Positions 26,624 through 36,133 of a stretch of 64,000 nt of DNA are shown in pieces. Numbering within the stretch: position 1 is the first letter of the stretch; the number at the start of each line of letters is the position of its first letter. Under the pieces are notes generated by a model that was given only the letters and a program-made list of their open reading frames with translations, was not told the origin of the DNA and searched no databases. The position numbers were made by a program, and so were the translations under genes. The stretch covers positions 62,001 through 126,000 of the forward strand of contig NZ_JADKPR010000009.1 in NCBI RefSeq assembly GCF_015351475.1. The letters are read 5' to 3'. Origin of the DNA: Flavobacterium sp. HJJ. GTDB lineage: Bacteria; Bacteroidota; Bacteroidia; Flavobacteriales; Flavobacteriaceae.

Positions 26624-28288
26624 ATGAGCAATAATTTACCTGAAAAATACAGACATCCCTATACATTTGATAAAAAATATAAAAAATCGGCGGTTTATTT
26701 CTCTATGGAATTTGCCATCGACCAATCTCTCAAAATCTATTCCGGCGGACTGGGTTTCCTCGCAGGATCGCATATGCGAAGTGCCTATGATTTGAAACAA
26801 AATTTAATTGGAATCGGTATTTTATGGAAAAAAGGATATTATGACCAGTATTTGAAAGAAGATCTTTCGATGGGAGTGCTCTTTAGAGAGAAAAATTACA
26901 GCTTCCTTGAAGACACCAATATCAAATTTACCATAAAGATAAACAATCACGATGTCTGGATTAAAGCCTATTTCTTAGATCCGGAAACCTTTGGAACTGT
27001 ACCGATGTTTTTCCTCTCCACAGATGTACCAGAGAACGATTATCTGGCAAAATCAACTACCTTTAGATTATACGATTCAGATCCAAGTGCCAAAGCTGCT
27101 CAAACAATGGTTTTAGGATTGGGCGGTGCCAAACTGCTGGACGCCCTGGACTATGAACCGGACATTTATCATTTAAACGAAGCTCACGCCGTTTCTTCGG
27201 TTTTTCATTTGTACAACAAATACAAAAGCGTTGAAAAAATCAGAGAAAAAATGGTTTTTACAACACATACTCCCGAAGAAGCCGGAAATGAAAAACACGA
27301 TATTCACTTTTTGGAAAACCTTAGTTTTTTTGCCGGGATTCCACTGGAAACCGTTCGGGAAATTACCGGGATCCAAGACAATACTTTCAATCATTCGCTG
27401 GTGGCACTTCGTTTAAGCCACAAAGCCAATGGCGTTTCCAAACTGCACGGAGAAGTATCCAGAGATATGTGGAAAGATTTCAGCGGTATTTGCCCCATAA
27501 CGCATATTACCAATGCTCAAAACAAAAAATACTGGGTAGATCCATGGCTTGATGATGCGCACGCAACTAAAGACAGAGAGGAATTAATCAGCCGAAAAAA
27601 GAGACTGAAAACCAAGCTTTTTGAAGTTGTAGCCGATCAAACGGGAAAAATATTTGACCCGGACATTTTAACAATTGTATGGGCTCGGCGTTTTGCAGAA
27701 TACAAAAGACCCGATCTAATCACCAGAGATTTTGAAAAATTCAGAAGCTTAATGAACGATCCTAAAAAACCAATTCAAATCATTTTTGCAGGAAAACCGT
27801 ATCCAACTGACTATGGTGCGATTCACAATTTTGACAATCTTACTCATATCAGCAAGGATTTCAAGAATATGGCTGTACTTATCGGACACGAATTAAAATT
27901 ATCACGCCAGTTAAAAAAAGGAGCCGATGTCTGGCTCAACAATCCGAGGGTAACAAGGGAAGCTTCCGGAACATCGGGAGTAACTGCTGCTATGAACGGT
28001 GCGATTAATTTTTCAACCAATGATGGATGGGTTCGTGAATTCAAAGATTTGAATGAAACCAAAAATTCTTTTGTACTGCCGATTGTTGACCATAATTTAC
28101 CTGTTTACCAGCAGGACCAAATGGATTTGTATAATTTATACCAAATGCTGGAGGAAGAAATACTGCCTTTGTATTATGACAATCCCGATGACTGGTGGGA
28201 TTTGGTAGAAACCAGTATGAAACAAATTGTACCGTTTTTTGATTCGGCACGAATGGTTGATGAATATTACAACAAAGTTTACAATTAA
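26624..28288 (+). CDS. glgP: Alpha-glucan phosphorylase family (GT35-like) protein
   Basis: A 554-residue cytoplasmic protein of the short glycogen/alpha-glucan phosphorylase type. It has the KSAVYFSMEFAIDQSLKIYSGGLGFLAGSH start, IYHLNEAHAVS, FTTHTPEEAGNEKHD, WARRFAEYKRPDL and WLNNPRVTREASGTSG. Family members phosphorolyse alpha-1,4-glucan to glucose-1-phosphate with PLP bound to a Lys in a GTSGxKAxxNG-like motif. Here the motif reads GTSGVTAAMNG, with Thr at residue 454 in the Lys position, so normal PLP attachment is doubtful. The ATG at 26624 is chosen over one 30 nt upstream because conserved sequence and the promoter distance fit. Glycogen synthase is not adjacent. Activity should not be assumed. 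Confidence 0.8.
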   Translation: MSNNLPEKYRHPYTFDKKYKKSAVYFSMEFAIDQSLKIYSGGLGFLAGSHMRSAYDLKQNLIGIGILWKKGYYDQYLKEDLSMGVLFREKNYSFLEDTNIKFTIKINNHDVWIKAYFLDPETFGTVPMFFLSTDVPENDYLAKSTTFRLYDSDPSAKAAQTMVLGLGGAKLLDALDYEPDIYHLNEAHAVSSVFHLYNKYKSVEKIREKMVFTTHTPEEAGNEKHDIHFLENLSFFAGIPLETVREITGIQDNTFNHSLVALRLSHKANGVSKLHGEVSRDMWKDFSGICPITHITNAQNKKYWVDPWLDDAHATKDREELISRKKRLKTKLFEVVADQTGKIFDPDILTIVWARRFAEYKRPDLITRDFEKFRSLMNDPKKPIQIIFAGKPYPTDYGAIHNFDNLTHISKDFKNMAVLIGHELKLSRQLKKGADVWLNNPRVTREASGTSGVTAAMNGAINFSTNDGWVREFKDLNETKNSFVLPIVDHNLPVYQQDQMDLYNLYQMLEEEILPLYYDNPDDWWDLVETSMKQIVPFFDSARMVDEYYNKVYN

Positions 28289-28366
28289 GAATTTCAATGG
28301 TAAAATTCAATTTCAATGGCGATGTAAGTTTTGAAATAAGGCAAAAAATTAGATTACAGATACTGA

Positions 28367-28401
28367 ACCTCGTTATTTTCAAAAAATGGCGGGGTTTTAT
28401 T
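28367..28401 (+). terminator. Terminator-like hairpin after the phosphorylase-like gene
   Basis: AACCTCG pairs with CGGGGTT (one G-U) around a 16-nt loop, followed by TTTATTTTT, about 90 bp downstream of the stop. Confidence 0.6.
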
Positions 28402-28480
28402 TTTATATGATTTTAAAGAAGATTAAATTGCTTGGGATTTTAAATAAAAGATACTAACTACTAATTATGTCTATTTTTTA

Positions 28481-29875
28481 ATGAAGCATTTATTAATATC
28501 CATATTATTCTTTTCAGGGACATTACTTGCTCAAAATACAAAATATACTATTGAAATTAACCGCAATCTGTACGCAACAGACTTTGATAACAATGAATAT
28601 TTATATAGAACAAGCAAAATCGATATTAAGAATTCAAAAAAAATAAATCAGCTTATAAGCGAACTCAAAAATATTAAGTCTATTAACCAACTTTTTACAG
28701 AAACAAAGATTGATACTATCACCATACTTCAAAATCCAAAACATCTCTTAAAGTATTATGACAATAAATATATCGGATGGAATAGTCAACAAGTGGATTA
28801 TATTTCAGATAAATTGACTCAACTCCAAACCTACAAGAAGCTCTTTACTGATTACCTTGGATTAGGCTGCTGTGTCAATATGCATCAGAGATATAGAGAT
28901 GAATATATTATCAGATTATTTGAAAACAATATTCTAATTAACACATATTCTTCTAGAAAATCATTACCAAATACAAAAAAAATCCCCTGGGTAAACACAA
29001 ATAATACACTGAATTACAACCCTTCAATTGATAAATTATTTTTTAATTTATTTGAAAACAAAAAGCAATATGAAAAAATTATTGAAACCGAAGAATTAAC
29101 AAAATATTTAATTAAAAGAATCATAGACTATAACACTCCAACTTTATATGAACTTTCAGCTTATGATTACATTAATGAATTAAATGAACTAAAATCAGAT
29201 TTTGAAATTTTAAAAATCGGAGAAATTTACGGCCGTGGAAGATATATCTGGAACGAACCAAAGACATACTATTCAAGATTAAAAAACGCATCAATGCTGT
29301 CTCAAATAAATATTATGTTTTTAGCAACAAAAGAAAGAGAATCCATCTACTCAAGAGACAGTATTAAATCTAATTATAAAGATATCATCAAACGAGTCCA
29401 AAGCATTGATTTTATAATTAACTATATCAATAAAAATCCATCGGTTAAACTTGATATTTATTATTTTAACAATAAACCAATAAATGACTATAATATTGAC
29501 AACTTTAATAAAAATCCAATTGAGTGGAAAAAACAAGATGATTATATTGAAAGCTTAAACTGGTATAAAAAAAATAACATCAAACCATCTTTCGATATAA
29601 ATGAAGCAATAAAAACATCTGAAAGAAATCACTGCGGCTGTAATTATAGGTTTAAAAAAGATTTTGTAGAAAAAGCAATATTTATAGAGTTAACAAATAA
29701 AGAAATAGAAGAAAACTCTATTTGGTTTTTATTACCTGACAATACTTTATTACTTTATGTAATGCAAGGGAAGAAAGTTTTAAATTACAACTATTCAAAA
29801 TTTGGAGAAAATATAGGAATTCAATATCCTTGTGTCTTATTTGACTTAAATGGAAATATAATTGACAAAAAATAA
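28481..29875 (+). CDS. Large exported protein of unknown function
   Basis: A 464-residue protein with a signal peptide (MKHLLISILFFSGTLLAQ). The sequence is very rich in Asn, Lys, Ile and Tyr and more AT-rich than neighbouring genes. Two cysteine clusters stand out: GLGCCVNMHQRYRDEY near residue 130 and RNHCGCNYRFKKDF near residue 385. The latter is followed by a strand-rich end (SIWFLLPDNTLLLYVMQGKKVLNYNYSKFG). I recognise no family, repeats or catalytic motif. It may be a lineage-specific or transferred gene and stands alone between unrelated metabolic genes. Confidence 0.7.
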   Translation: MKHLLISILFFSGTLLAQNTKYTIEINRNLYATDFDNNEYLYRTSKIDIKNSKKINQLISELKNIKSINQLFTETKIDTITILQNPKHLLKYYDNKYIGWNSQQVDYISDKLTQLQTYKKLFTDYLGLGCCVNMHQRYRDEYIIRLFENNILINTYSSRKSLPNTKKIPWVNTNNTLNYNPSIDKLFFNLFENKKQYEKIIETEELTKYLIKRIIDYNTPTLYELSAYDYINELNELKSDFEILKIGEIYGRGRYIWNEPKTYYSRLKNASMLSQINIMFLATKERESIYSRDSIKSNYKDIIKRVQSIDFIINYINKNPSVKLDIYYFNNKPINDYNIDNFNKNPIEWKKQDDYIESLNWYKKNNIKPSFDINEAIKTSERNHCGCNYRFKKDFVEKAIFIELTNKEIEENSIWFLLPDNTLLLYVMQGKKVLNYNYSKFGENIGIQYPCVLFDLNGNIIDKK

Positions 29876-30017
29876 TTATCTTTTACACAAAGAAAAAATT
29901 TAATATAACTTTTTTTTGCATCACAAATTCCTATAATTAGAAATAATTTAGCAAAATCGAATAATTTCAAACGTTTCCTTAAATTAGCCTGCGTCACAAA
30001 AAATACTATTTACACTT

Positions 30018-31646
30018 ATGGATTTAAACTTCAATACAAACGAAGATCACAATAAACTTTTACTGTCTGAACTCAGACAAAAATTTGCCAAAGTAAAACT
30101 TGGCGGCGGTGAAAAAAGAATCGAAAAACTGCATACTGAAGGCAAAATGACCGCTCGGGAACGAATTGATTATTTATTGGACGAAAATGCAAAATCCATT
30201 GAAATCGGTGCTTTTGCAGGCAAAGATATGTACAAGGAACACGGAGGATGTCCATCGGGAGGTGTTGTTGTAAAAATTGGATACATCAAAGGAAAACAAT
30301 GTATTGTTGTCGCCAATGATGCAACTGTAAAAGCCGGAGCCTGGTTTCCGATTACTGCCAAGAAAAACCTGAGAGCTCAGGAAATAGCAATGGAAAACCG
30401 TATACCCATTATCTATTTAGTTGATAGCGCAGGCGTTTACCTGCCTTTGCAGGATGAAATTTTTCCGGATAAAGAACATTTTGGGCGCATTTTCAGGAAC
30501 AATGCCATAATGAGCAGTATGGGAATTACCCAGATTGCAGCAGTTATGGGAAGCTGTGTTGCTGGCGGTGCATACCTCCCGATTATGAGTGACGAAGCTT
30601 TAATCGTAGACAAAACGGGAAGTATCTTCTTGGCTGGAAGTTATTTGGTCAAAGCGGCCATTGGCGAAAGCATCGATAATGAAACCCTGGGCGGAGCGAC
30701 AACGCACTGCGAAATTTCGGGAGTGACAGATTATAAAGCAAAGGACGACAAAGATGCTTTGGACAAAATAAAAAACATAGTCGATAAAATTGGTGATTTC
30801 GATAAAGCTGGCTTCAGCCGTATCAAAACAGAAAAACCTGCATTGGACGAAAAAGAAATCTACGGCATTCTGCCAAAAGCCAGAAACGAGCAATACGATA
30901 TGATGGAAATCATCAAGCGATTGGTCGATAATTCAGAATTTGAAGCTTATAAAGACGGTTACGGACAATCCTTAATTACCGGCTATGCAAGAATTGACGG
31001 CTGGGCTGTAGGAATTGTAGCCAATCAAAGAAAAGTAGTTAAGACTACAAAAGGCGAAATGCAGTTTGGCGGTGTTATTTACTCCGATTCGGCAGATAAA
31101 GCGACCCGTTTTATTGCCAACTGTAACCAAAAGAAAATCCCATTGGTTTTCGTTCAGGATGTAACCGGTTTTATGGTCGGCTCAAAATCGGAACACGGCG
31201 GCATCATAAAAGACGGTGCCAAAATGGTCAATGCCGTTTCCAATTCGGTTGTACCAAAATTCACAGTCGTTGTTGGAAATTCATACGGAGCTGGTAACTA
31301 TGCCATGTGCGGAAAAGCATTCGACCCACGGCTAATATTTGCCTGGCCAAGTGCTGAACTTGCCGTAATGGGCGGCACTCAGGCTGCAAAAGTTCTGGCA
31401 CAAATTGAAGCTTCTTCGCTAAAAGGAAAAGGGGAAGTTGTGGATGAAGCCAAGGAAGCCGAATTATTTGCAAAAATCAAAGCCCGGTATGACGAACAGG
31501 TTTCGCCTTATTATGCGGCCGCTCATTTATGGACAGACGCCATTATTGACCCGCTGGAAACCCGCACCTGGATTTCGATGGGTATTGAAGCCGCCAACCA
31601 CTCCCCTATTGAAAAGAAATTTAATTTGGGGGTAATTCAGGTTTAG
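30018..31646 (+). CDS. Acyl-CoA carboxylase carboxyltransferase (beta) subunit, methylcrotonyl-CoA carboxylase-like
   Basis: A 542-residue biotin-dependent carboxyltransferase with two crotonase-like halves. The first includes KLHTEGKMTARERIDYLLD, ANDATVKAGAWFP and MGSCVAGGAYLPIMSDEALIV (oxyanion region). The second includes FVQDVTGFMVGSKSEHGGIIKDGAKM and NSYGAGNYAMCGKAFDPRL. Length and the SCVAGGAYLP form point to the 3-methylcrotonyl-CoA carboxylase type (leucine breakdown) rather than propionyl-CoA carboxylase, which is usually shorter. The biotin carboxylase/BCCP subunit is not in the window. Substrate assignment is therefore moderate. Confidence 0.85.
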   Translation: MDLNFNTNEDHNKLLLSELRQKFAKVKLGGGEKRIEKLHTEGKMTARERIDYLLDENAKSIEIGAFAGKDMYKEHGGCPSGGVVVKIGYIKGKQCIVVANDATVKAGAWFPITAKKNLRAQEIAMENRIPIIYLVDSAGVYLPLQDEIFPDKEHFGRIFRNNAIMSSMGITQIAAVMGSCVAGGAYLPIMSDEALIVDKTGSIFLAGSYLVKAAIGESIDNETLGGATTHCEISGVTDYKAKDDKDALDKIKNIVDKIGDFDKAGFSRIKTEKPALDEKEIYGILPKARNEQYDMMEIIKRLVDNSEFEAYKDGYGQSLITGYARIDGWAVGIVANQRKVVKTTKGEMQFGGVIYSDSADKATRFIANCNQKKIPLVFVQDVTGFMVGSKSEHGGIIKDGAKMVNAVSNSVVPKFTVVVGNSYGAGNYAMCGKAFDPRLIFAWPSAELAVMGGTQAAKVLAQIEASSLKGKGEVVDEAKEAELFAKIKARYDEQVSPYYAAAHLWTDAIIDPLETRTWISMGIEAANHSPIEKKFNLGVIQV

Positions 31647-31740
31647 GTTTGTAAACTCATAATTAACCAGTATTTTTAGATTCTTTAACAAAATGTTTTT
31701 TTTTAACATAAATTAGCTTTCCAACCATAAGCATAAATTT

Positions 31741-31748
31741 TATATTTG
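31741..31748 (+). promoter_or_regulatory. -7 box upstream of the S41 lipoprotein
   Basis: TATATTTG fits TAnnTTTG and would give a leader of roughly 65 nt before ATG 31818. Confidence 0.4.
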
Positions 31749-31817
31749 CAAAAAACAAGCATTTCTATATCGAGTAAGATAAAATTGATTTCACAAAACT
31801 CTGTATACGTTTCATTT

Positions 31818-33413
31818 ATGAGGAAAATTCTCTTACTTTCATTTTTCAGTTTACTGCTTATACAATGTACTTCTGTGAAAGAACACAATGAGCATTTAAA
31901 CGACTTAATACCGGAAAGTGACCTAAAAGAAGACGTCGATTTTACTTATCAAAAACTGCAGCGACTCCAGCCTAAATTGTATTGGTACATTTCAAAAAAA
32001 GAACTCGATTTTAAATTCGACAGCTTAAAAAGTACCATTACAAAACCAATGACCAGCTATGAATTTTACAAAAAACTTAGTCCTGTGGTTTCTTCGATCC
32101 GTCAAGGTCATTTGATTGTTTCCCCTTCAGTAAAAATATTAAGCAAATCGGAACAAGAAGCGATCAAAGAACTGGGAGCTGGTCCTTTTTCGCAATTTGA
32201 ATTTGAAATTCTTAATGACAAAATGTATGTCACTAAAAACAGATCAGACGATGAAGCAATACAGACAGGAGCAGAAGTTATATCCATTAATGACCAAAAA
32301 ACCAGTGAATTAATTCATGAATATTACACGCTTTTTGCCTCAGACGGATATAACAAAACATTTAAAAGAAAAAGAGTTTCCAAAATGTTTTCTACATTTT
32401 ACACCAATGAAAATGGCCCTCAAAACAGTTTAAAATATGTTTTTAAACAAAGTGATTCTTTATACACAACATCTATTAAACGAAAAGCGGCACCAAAAAA
32501 AGAGGGAAACGGAGCTTTAATGAAAGTAGTTGGACATGAAGCGAAAATTAACTTCCTAACAAGTAAGGATAAAAAAACGTACGGCTATAATGAAAACACG
32601 AAAATGAATAATCGTGATTTAAAGTTCATCGAAAAAGACAACAGTATTGCTTTACTTAAAATCAGCCATTTTGCATTGGGAAAACCTTCTCGTTTCTATG
32701 AAGAAAGCTTTATGAAAATGCAGCAGTATAAAACAAAAACATTAATAATTGATTTAAGAAATAACCCTGGCGGTTCCTTAAAAGAAATTGAGATTCTATA
32801 CAGTTATTTATCGGATGCATCTTATGCTTTTACAGATCCTTTTCAAGTGGTTTCAAAAACGGCTCTAATCGAAAAAACACCTTTTAGCAAAGCTCCATTA
32901 TTTGCAAAATTTTTCATAACTCCTTTTTATGCGCCTTATATGTATCTTAATGTTCATAAAAATGAAGACGGCGATTACTACATTCCTAATTCTGCATCAA
33001 AGAGAAAACCAATAAATAAAAATGCATTCAGAGGAAAGATATACGTAATGATAAACGGAGGCACATTTTCAGCGTCCAGTATTATTTCTTCTAATTTAAA
33101 AGGATCAAAGAGAGCCACTTTTGTAGGTGAAGAAACAGGCGGTGCATACAACGGAACTGTTGCAGGTATCATGCCGACTGTTAAACTGCCAAATTCTGAT
33201 ATAAAAATAACAATAGGATTAATGGTTGTTGCTCCATCTTATAAAACAGCACTCGAAGGACGCGGTATTTTTCCAGATAAAGAAATTATCCCAACTCCAG
33301 CTGATTTTAAAAGCAGTAAAGATTTAGAACTGAGCTGGATCTTGGAAGACATTAAAAAGAACCCCATAATTTTCAGCGAAAATCAAAATAGCGAAGATAT
33401 TACTCTAAAATAA
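31818..33413 (+). CDS. S41 family peptidase-like lipoprotein
   Basis: A 531-residue protein beginning MRKILLLSFFSLLLIQCTS. The lipobox Cys follows LLIQ, which supports the start at 31818 rather than the in-frame ATG 72 nt upstream. The S41 core is clear: IALLKISHFALG, TLIIDLRNNPGGSLKEIE, the candidate nucleophile Ser in MINGGTFSASSIISSNLK, and FVGEETGGAYNGTVAG. The Lys that follows 'TxG' in CtpA-type S41A enzymes is not present; GEETGGAYNG is seen instead, as in tricorn-like S41 relatives. The N-terminal part (EDVDFTYQKLQRLQPKLYWYISKKELD) is typical of this flavobacterial group. Envelope-anchored proteolysis is inferred. Confidence 0.82.
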   Translation: MRKILLLSFFSLLLIQCTSVKEHNEHLNDLIPESDLKEDVDFTYQKLQRLQPKLYWYISKKELDFKFDSLKSTITKPMTSYEFYKKLSPVVSSIRQGHLIVSPSVKILSKSEQEAIKELGAGPFSQFEFEILNDKMYVTKNRSDDEAIQTGAEVISINDQKTSELIHEYYTLFASDGYNKTFKRKRVSKMFSTFYTNENGPQNSLKYVFKQSDSLYTTSIKRKAAPKKEGNGALMKVVGHEAKINFLTSKDKKTYGYNENTKMNNRDLKFIEKDNSIALLKISHFALGKPSRFYEESFMKMQQYKTKTLIIDLRNNPGGSLKEIEILYSYLSDASYAFTDPFQVVSKTALIEKTPFSKAPLFAKFFITPFYAPYMYLNVHKNEDGDYYIPNSASKRKPINKNAFRGKIYVMINGGTFSASSIISSNLKGSKRATFVGEETGGAYNGTVAGIMPTVKLPNSDIKITIGLMVVAPSYKTALEGRGIFPDKEIIPTPADFKSSKDLELSWILEDIKKNPIIFSENQNSEDITLK

Positions 33414-33502
33414 CGGCATCCATAATTAAAAGCACAAAAAAAATACACATACATCATTAATTATTAGTATCTTAGTAGTAACAATTTAAAACTCTTGATA
33501 TT

Positions 33503-33934
33503 ATGAACAATGTAAAAAGCTTGAATAAGTGGGCCAATGCGCATACTTATTTACCTGTAGATATCCTTAGAATGGCTCTTGGTGTTTTTTTATTTATGAA
33601 AGGAGTTTATTTTTTTTCAAACACCCAATATTTAGTTGATTTATTATCACCTATAGACAAGTTTGACAAATTTGGCGGAGGCATGTTCTTGATTCATTAT
33701 ATAGCTCCTGCTCATTTGATCGGCGGTATTTTAATATTCTTCGGGTTATTGACACGCTGGGCCATAGCAGGACAGCTGCCTATTTTAATTAGTGCCATTA
33801 TTATCAACTTTATGGGACAAATGCACCATCAAAATTTACTTTTAGCAATACTAACTCTAACAGTGTGTGTGGGTTTTCTAATTTATGGAAGCGGAAAAAA
33901 TTCGGCAGATTACTATTTTAAAATGCAGCAATAA
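33503..33934 (+). CDS. DoxX family membrane protein
   Basis: A 143-residue inner-membrane protein with four predicted helices. It has the DoxX-type first helix (LPVDILRMALGVFLFMKGVYFF) and the HYIAPAHLIGGILIFFGLLTRWA motif. The molecular role of DoxX proteins is poorly defined; some associate with quinone or redox functions. It is followed by a strong terminator and convergent menE. The adjacent menaquinone gene is on the opposite strand, so no operon link is implied. Confidence 0.85.
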   Translation: MNNVKSLNKWANAHTYLPVDILRMALGVFLFMKGVYFFSNTQYLVDLLSPIDKFDKFGGGMFLIHYIAPAHLIGGILIFFGLLTRWAIAGQLPILISAIIINFMGQMHHQNLLLAILTLTVCVGFLIYGSGKNSADYYFKMQQ

Positions 33935-33970
33935 TAGCAATCCGGAATCAGCAGAAAATATCAAAAACGA

Positions 33971-33999
33971 AAAGAGAGGAACATTGTCCTCTCTTTTTT
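33971..33999. terminator. Bidirectional terminator between the DoxX gene and menE
   Basis: AAAGAGAGGA (33971-33980) pairs perfectly with TCCTCTCTTT (33987-33996), loop of six, with T- and A-runs on the two sides. Confidence 0.85.
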
Positions 34000-34023
34000 A
34001 TTTCCCGAAACTTTACTTAAAGT

Positions 34024-35079
34024 TTAATTAGCTAATACTAATTTTTTACTTTCTTCTCTCATTATTTTGCCAGTAGCAGTTTCTTTAAATTTAGGTATAA
34101 AAATAATGTCTTTTGGTTTCTCATATTTATCCAAAACATCAAATACTGAATTATCAATCTTAATAGTTTCTCCTTCTACATATAAAACCACTTTTTCACC
34201 CAAACTATCATCTTGCTCACCATTTACAAAATAACGTCTAGGTATCAATGTCGATAGTTTACCCTCGACCTGCTCCGGCATAATTTTAATACCGCCGCTA
34301 TTAATTACATTATCAAAACGTCCTAACCAGATAAACTGCGTATCTGAAATTAACTTCACGATATCGTTTGTAACAATTTTTTCGCTTCTGATATTTTTAG
34401 CAACAATCTCCAAGCATTGATTTTCATTTATAGAAACTGTAACGTTTGGCAATGTTGTAAATGCTTCTGTACCAATTTTTTTAGCAGCTATATGAGTAAT
34501 AGTTTCCGTCATTCCATAAGTCTCATAAATCTGGACTGGTAATTTAACCAATTCCTGTTCCAATGATTTATGAACTTTAACTCCCCCAATAATTATCTTT
34601 TTGATATTAGTCAGCTTATTGATTGAGTTTTTGGCCTGAAGCGGCACCATAGCTGCAAAATCATATTTTTGATCATTATATTCCAAAGGATGTGAACTAG
34701 GCTCTACAAAATCCATATCCAGACCTAGAATAAATGAACGTACAAACATCATTTTTCCTGCAACATAATTTACCGGCAGACAATGCAGCACTTTATTTCC
34801 AGGCTCTAGTCCAAAAAAATCTCCTGTTGAAATCGCTGATTGAACCATGGCCTCTTTTTCAACTCTTATTGTTTTTGGTTCACCTGTAGTTCCCGAAGTA
34901 TACATATCAATATAAGATTTATCATCGAACCAATCCAGTAAAAAATCTCCGACTGCCTGCTCGAAATCTGCTCCTTCTTTTATAAAACTATAAGCAATTC
35001 TGCATAAATCCTCTTTTGTTAAATGATGTCCATTTATTTTAAAATGATTGTGTACGTTTTTGTATGTTATTGCACTCAT
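34024..35079 (-). CDS. menE: o-Succinylbenzoate-CoA ligase-like AMP-binding enzyme (MenE)
   Basis: A 351-residue short adenylate-forming enzyme. The P-loop-like MYTSGTTGEPKTIRV, VQIYETYGMTETITHIA (A5 motif) and FIWLGRFDNVINSGGIKIMPE (A7/A8 region) are present, and the C-terminal lysine is in KFKETATGKIMREES. MenE activates o-succinylbenzoate in menaquinone synthesis, the quinone of flavobacteria. The short length and sequence match flavobacterial MenE, which is compact. Other men genes are not visible here. The CPBP protease gene lies just upstream in the same direction (36-bp gap). Confidence 0.85.
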   Translation of the reverse strand: MSAITYKNVHNHFKINGHHLTKEDLCRIAYSFIKEGADFEQAVGDFLLDWFDDKSYIDMYTSGTTGEPKTIRVEKEAMVQSAISTGDFFGLEPGNKVLHCLPVNYVAGKMMFVRSFILGLDMDFVEPSSHPLEYNDQKYDFAAMVPLQAKNSINKLTNIKKIIIGGVKVHKSLEQELVKLPVQIYETYGMTETITHIAAKKIGTEAFTTLPNVTVSINENQCLEIVAKNIRSEKIVTNDIVKLISDTQFIWLGRFDNVINSGGIKIMPEQVEGKLSTLIPRRYFVNGEQDDSLGEKVVLYVEGETIKIDNSVFDVLDKYEKPKDIIFIPKFKETATGKIMREESKKLVLAN

Positions 35080-35115
35080 AATAATATTGATAATTTTATG
35101 TTACTTATTTAAAAA

Positions 35116-36027
35116 TCAAATACTTTCTGTCAGTTTTTTTACCCACTCCGTCCATTTGTATTTATACCCAAATATAATCAAAAGCAAAGGATAAATCACT
35201 ATTACAGGGAAGATAATATCAAATCCGGCTTCAGGTTCTGACACATCTTTAAAAATAGAATACGTCTGAAAAGCAGTCCAATCTGATGTCACTAATAAAG
35301 CTCCTATCAAGTTGTTTGCAGCATGAAATCCTAATGCCAATTCCATTCCGTCATCCATTAAAGTCATTATCCCTAACAACAGTCCGGTTCCAATATAATA
35401 CACCATAATTATATTGCCAATCTTCGAAACTTCGGGATTAGACAAATGCAGTAATCCAAAAATAGCTGAAGTAGCTAACAATGGCAGCCATTTGTTCCGA
35501 GACAAATTAGCAAAGCCCTGCATTAAATAACCTCTGAAAATTAATTCTTCAACTGTTGTCTGTATTGGAATCAATAAAGATGCTATAATGAATAAAATTA
35601 AAAAGGGAACGGGCTGAAAATTGATTTCAAAATCAGATGGATTTAAATAATACGAAACCAAGGTTGTAACAATGGTAAATACAGACCAAATTGAGAATGA
35701 AAACAATACTCTTTTCCAGTCGATTTCCTTTCGGCCGGTAACAATTGAAATAAAAGTCTGCCGATGTAAAAATCGAACTGCAAAAAACACACCGCCCAAA
35801 GCAACTACATAGGAAAACAATAAAAGAAACAAATTCAAATTAGGCTCTAAAAAATGAAATACTTCCTCATCTGTCACTGGATATGACTTCCCTTTAAAAG
35901 AAGTCTGATATAAAATTACTGCCAGCATAGGCATCTGTCCTAAAAAAGAAGCTCCGACAATAATTAATAACCCTAAAAGGTACTTCCAAAATTTATTTTC
36001 TTTATCAATTCCCTGCTTTATAAACAT
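35116..36027 (-). CDS. CPBP family intramembrane glutamic endopeptidase
   Basis: A 303-residue protein with about eight hydrophobic helices. It has the ABI/CPBP active-site motifs: EELIFRGYLMQ (Glu-Glu and Arg), FGLLHLSNPEV (His) and FHAANNLIGALL (His/Asn). Related enzymes (Rce1 type) cleave within membranes, and others act in bacteriocin self-protection. Substrate unknown. It probably shares a transcript with menE downstream (36 bp between them), a neighbour pair I cannot explain functionally. Confidence 0.88.
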   Translation of the reverse strand: MFIKQGIDKENKFWKYLLGLLIIVGASFLGQMPMLAVILYQTSFKGKSYPVTDEEVFHFLEPNLNLFLLLFSYVVALGGVFFAVRFLHRQTFISIVTGRKEIDWKRVLFSFSIWSVFTIVTTLVSYYLNPSDFEINFQPVPFLILFIIASLLIPIQTTVEELIFRGYLMQGFANLSRNKWLPLLATSAIFGLLHLSNPEVSKIGNIIMVYYIGTGLLLGIMTLMDDGMELALGFHAANNLIGALLVTSDWTAFQTYSIFKDVSEPEAGFDIIFPVIVIYPLLLIIFGYKYKWTEWVKKLTESI

Positions 36028-36133
36028 TGGTTATTTTTTTCTAAATTATAATTCAAATGGCTTTTCAAATCTTATTTTTGCCGAAACTAAAGTAGCCATT
36101 TTTATTTTAGAACAACCCAAAAATGATACAAAA

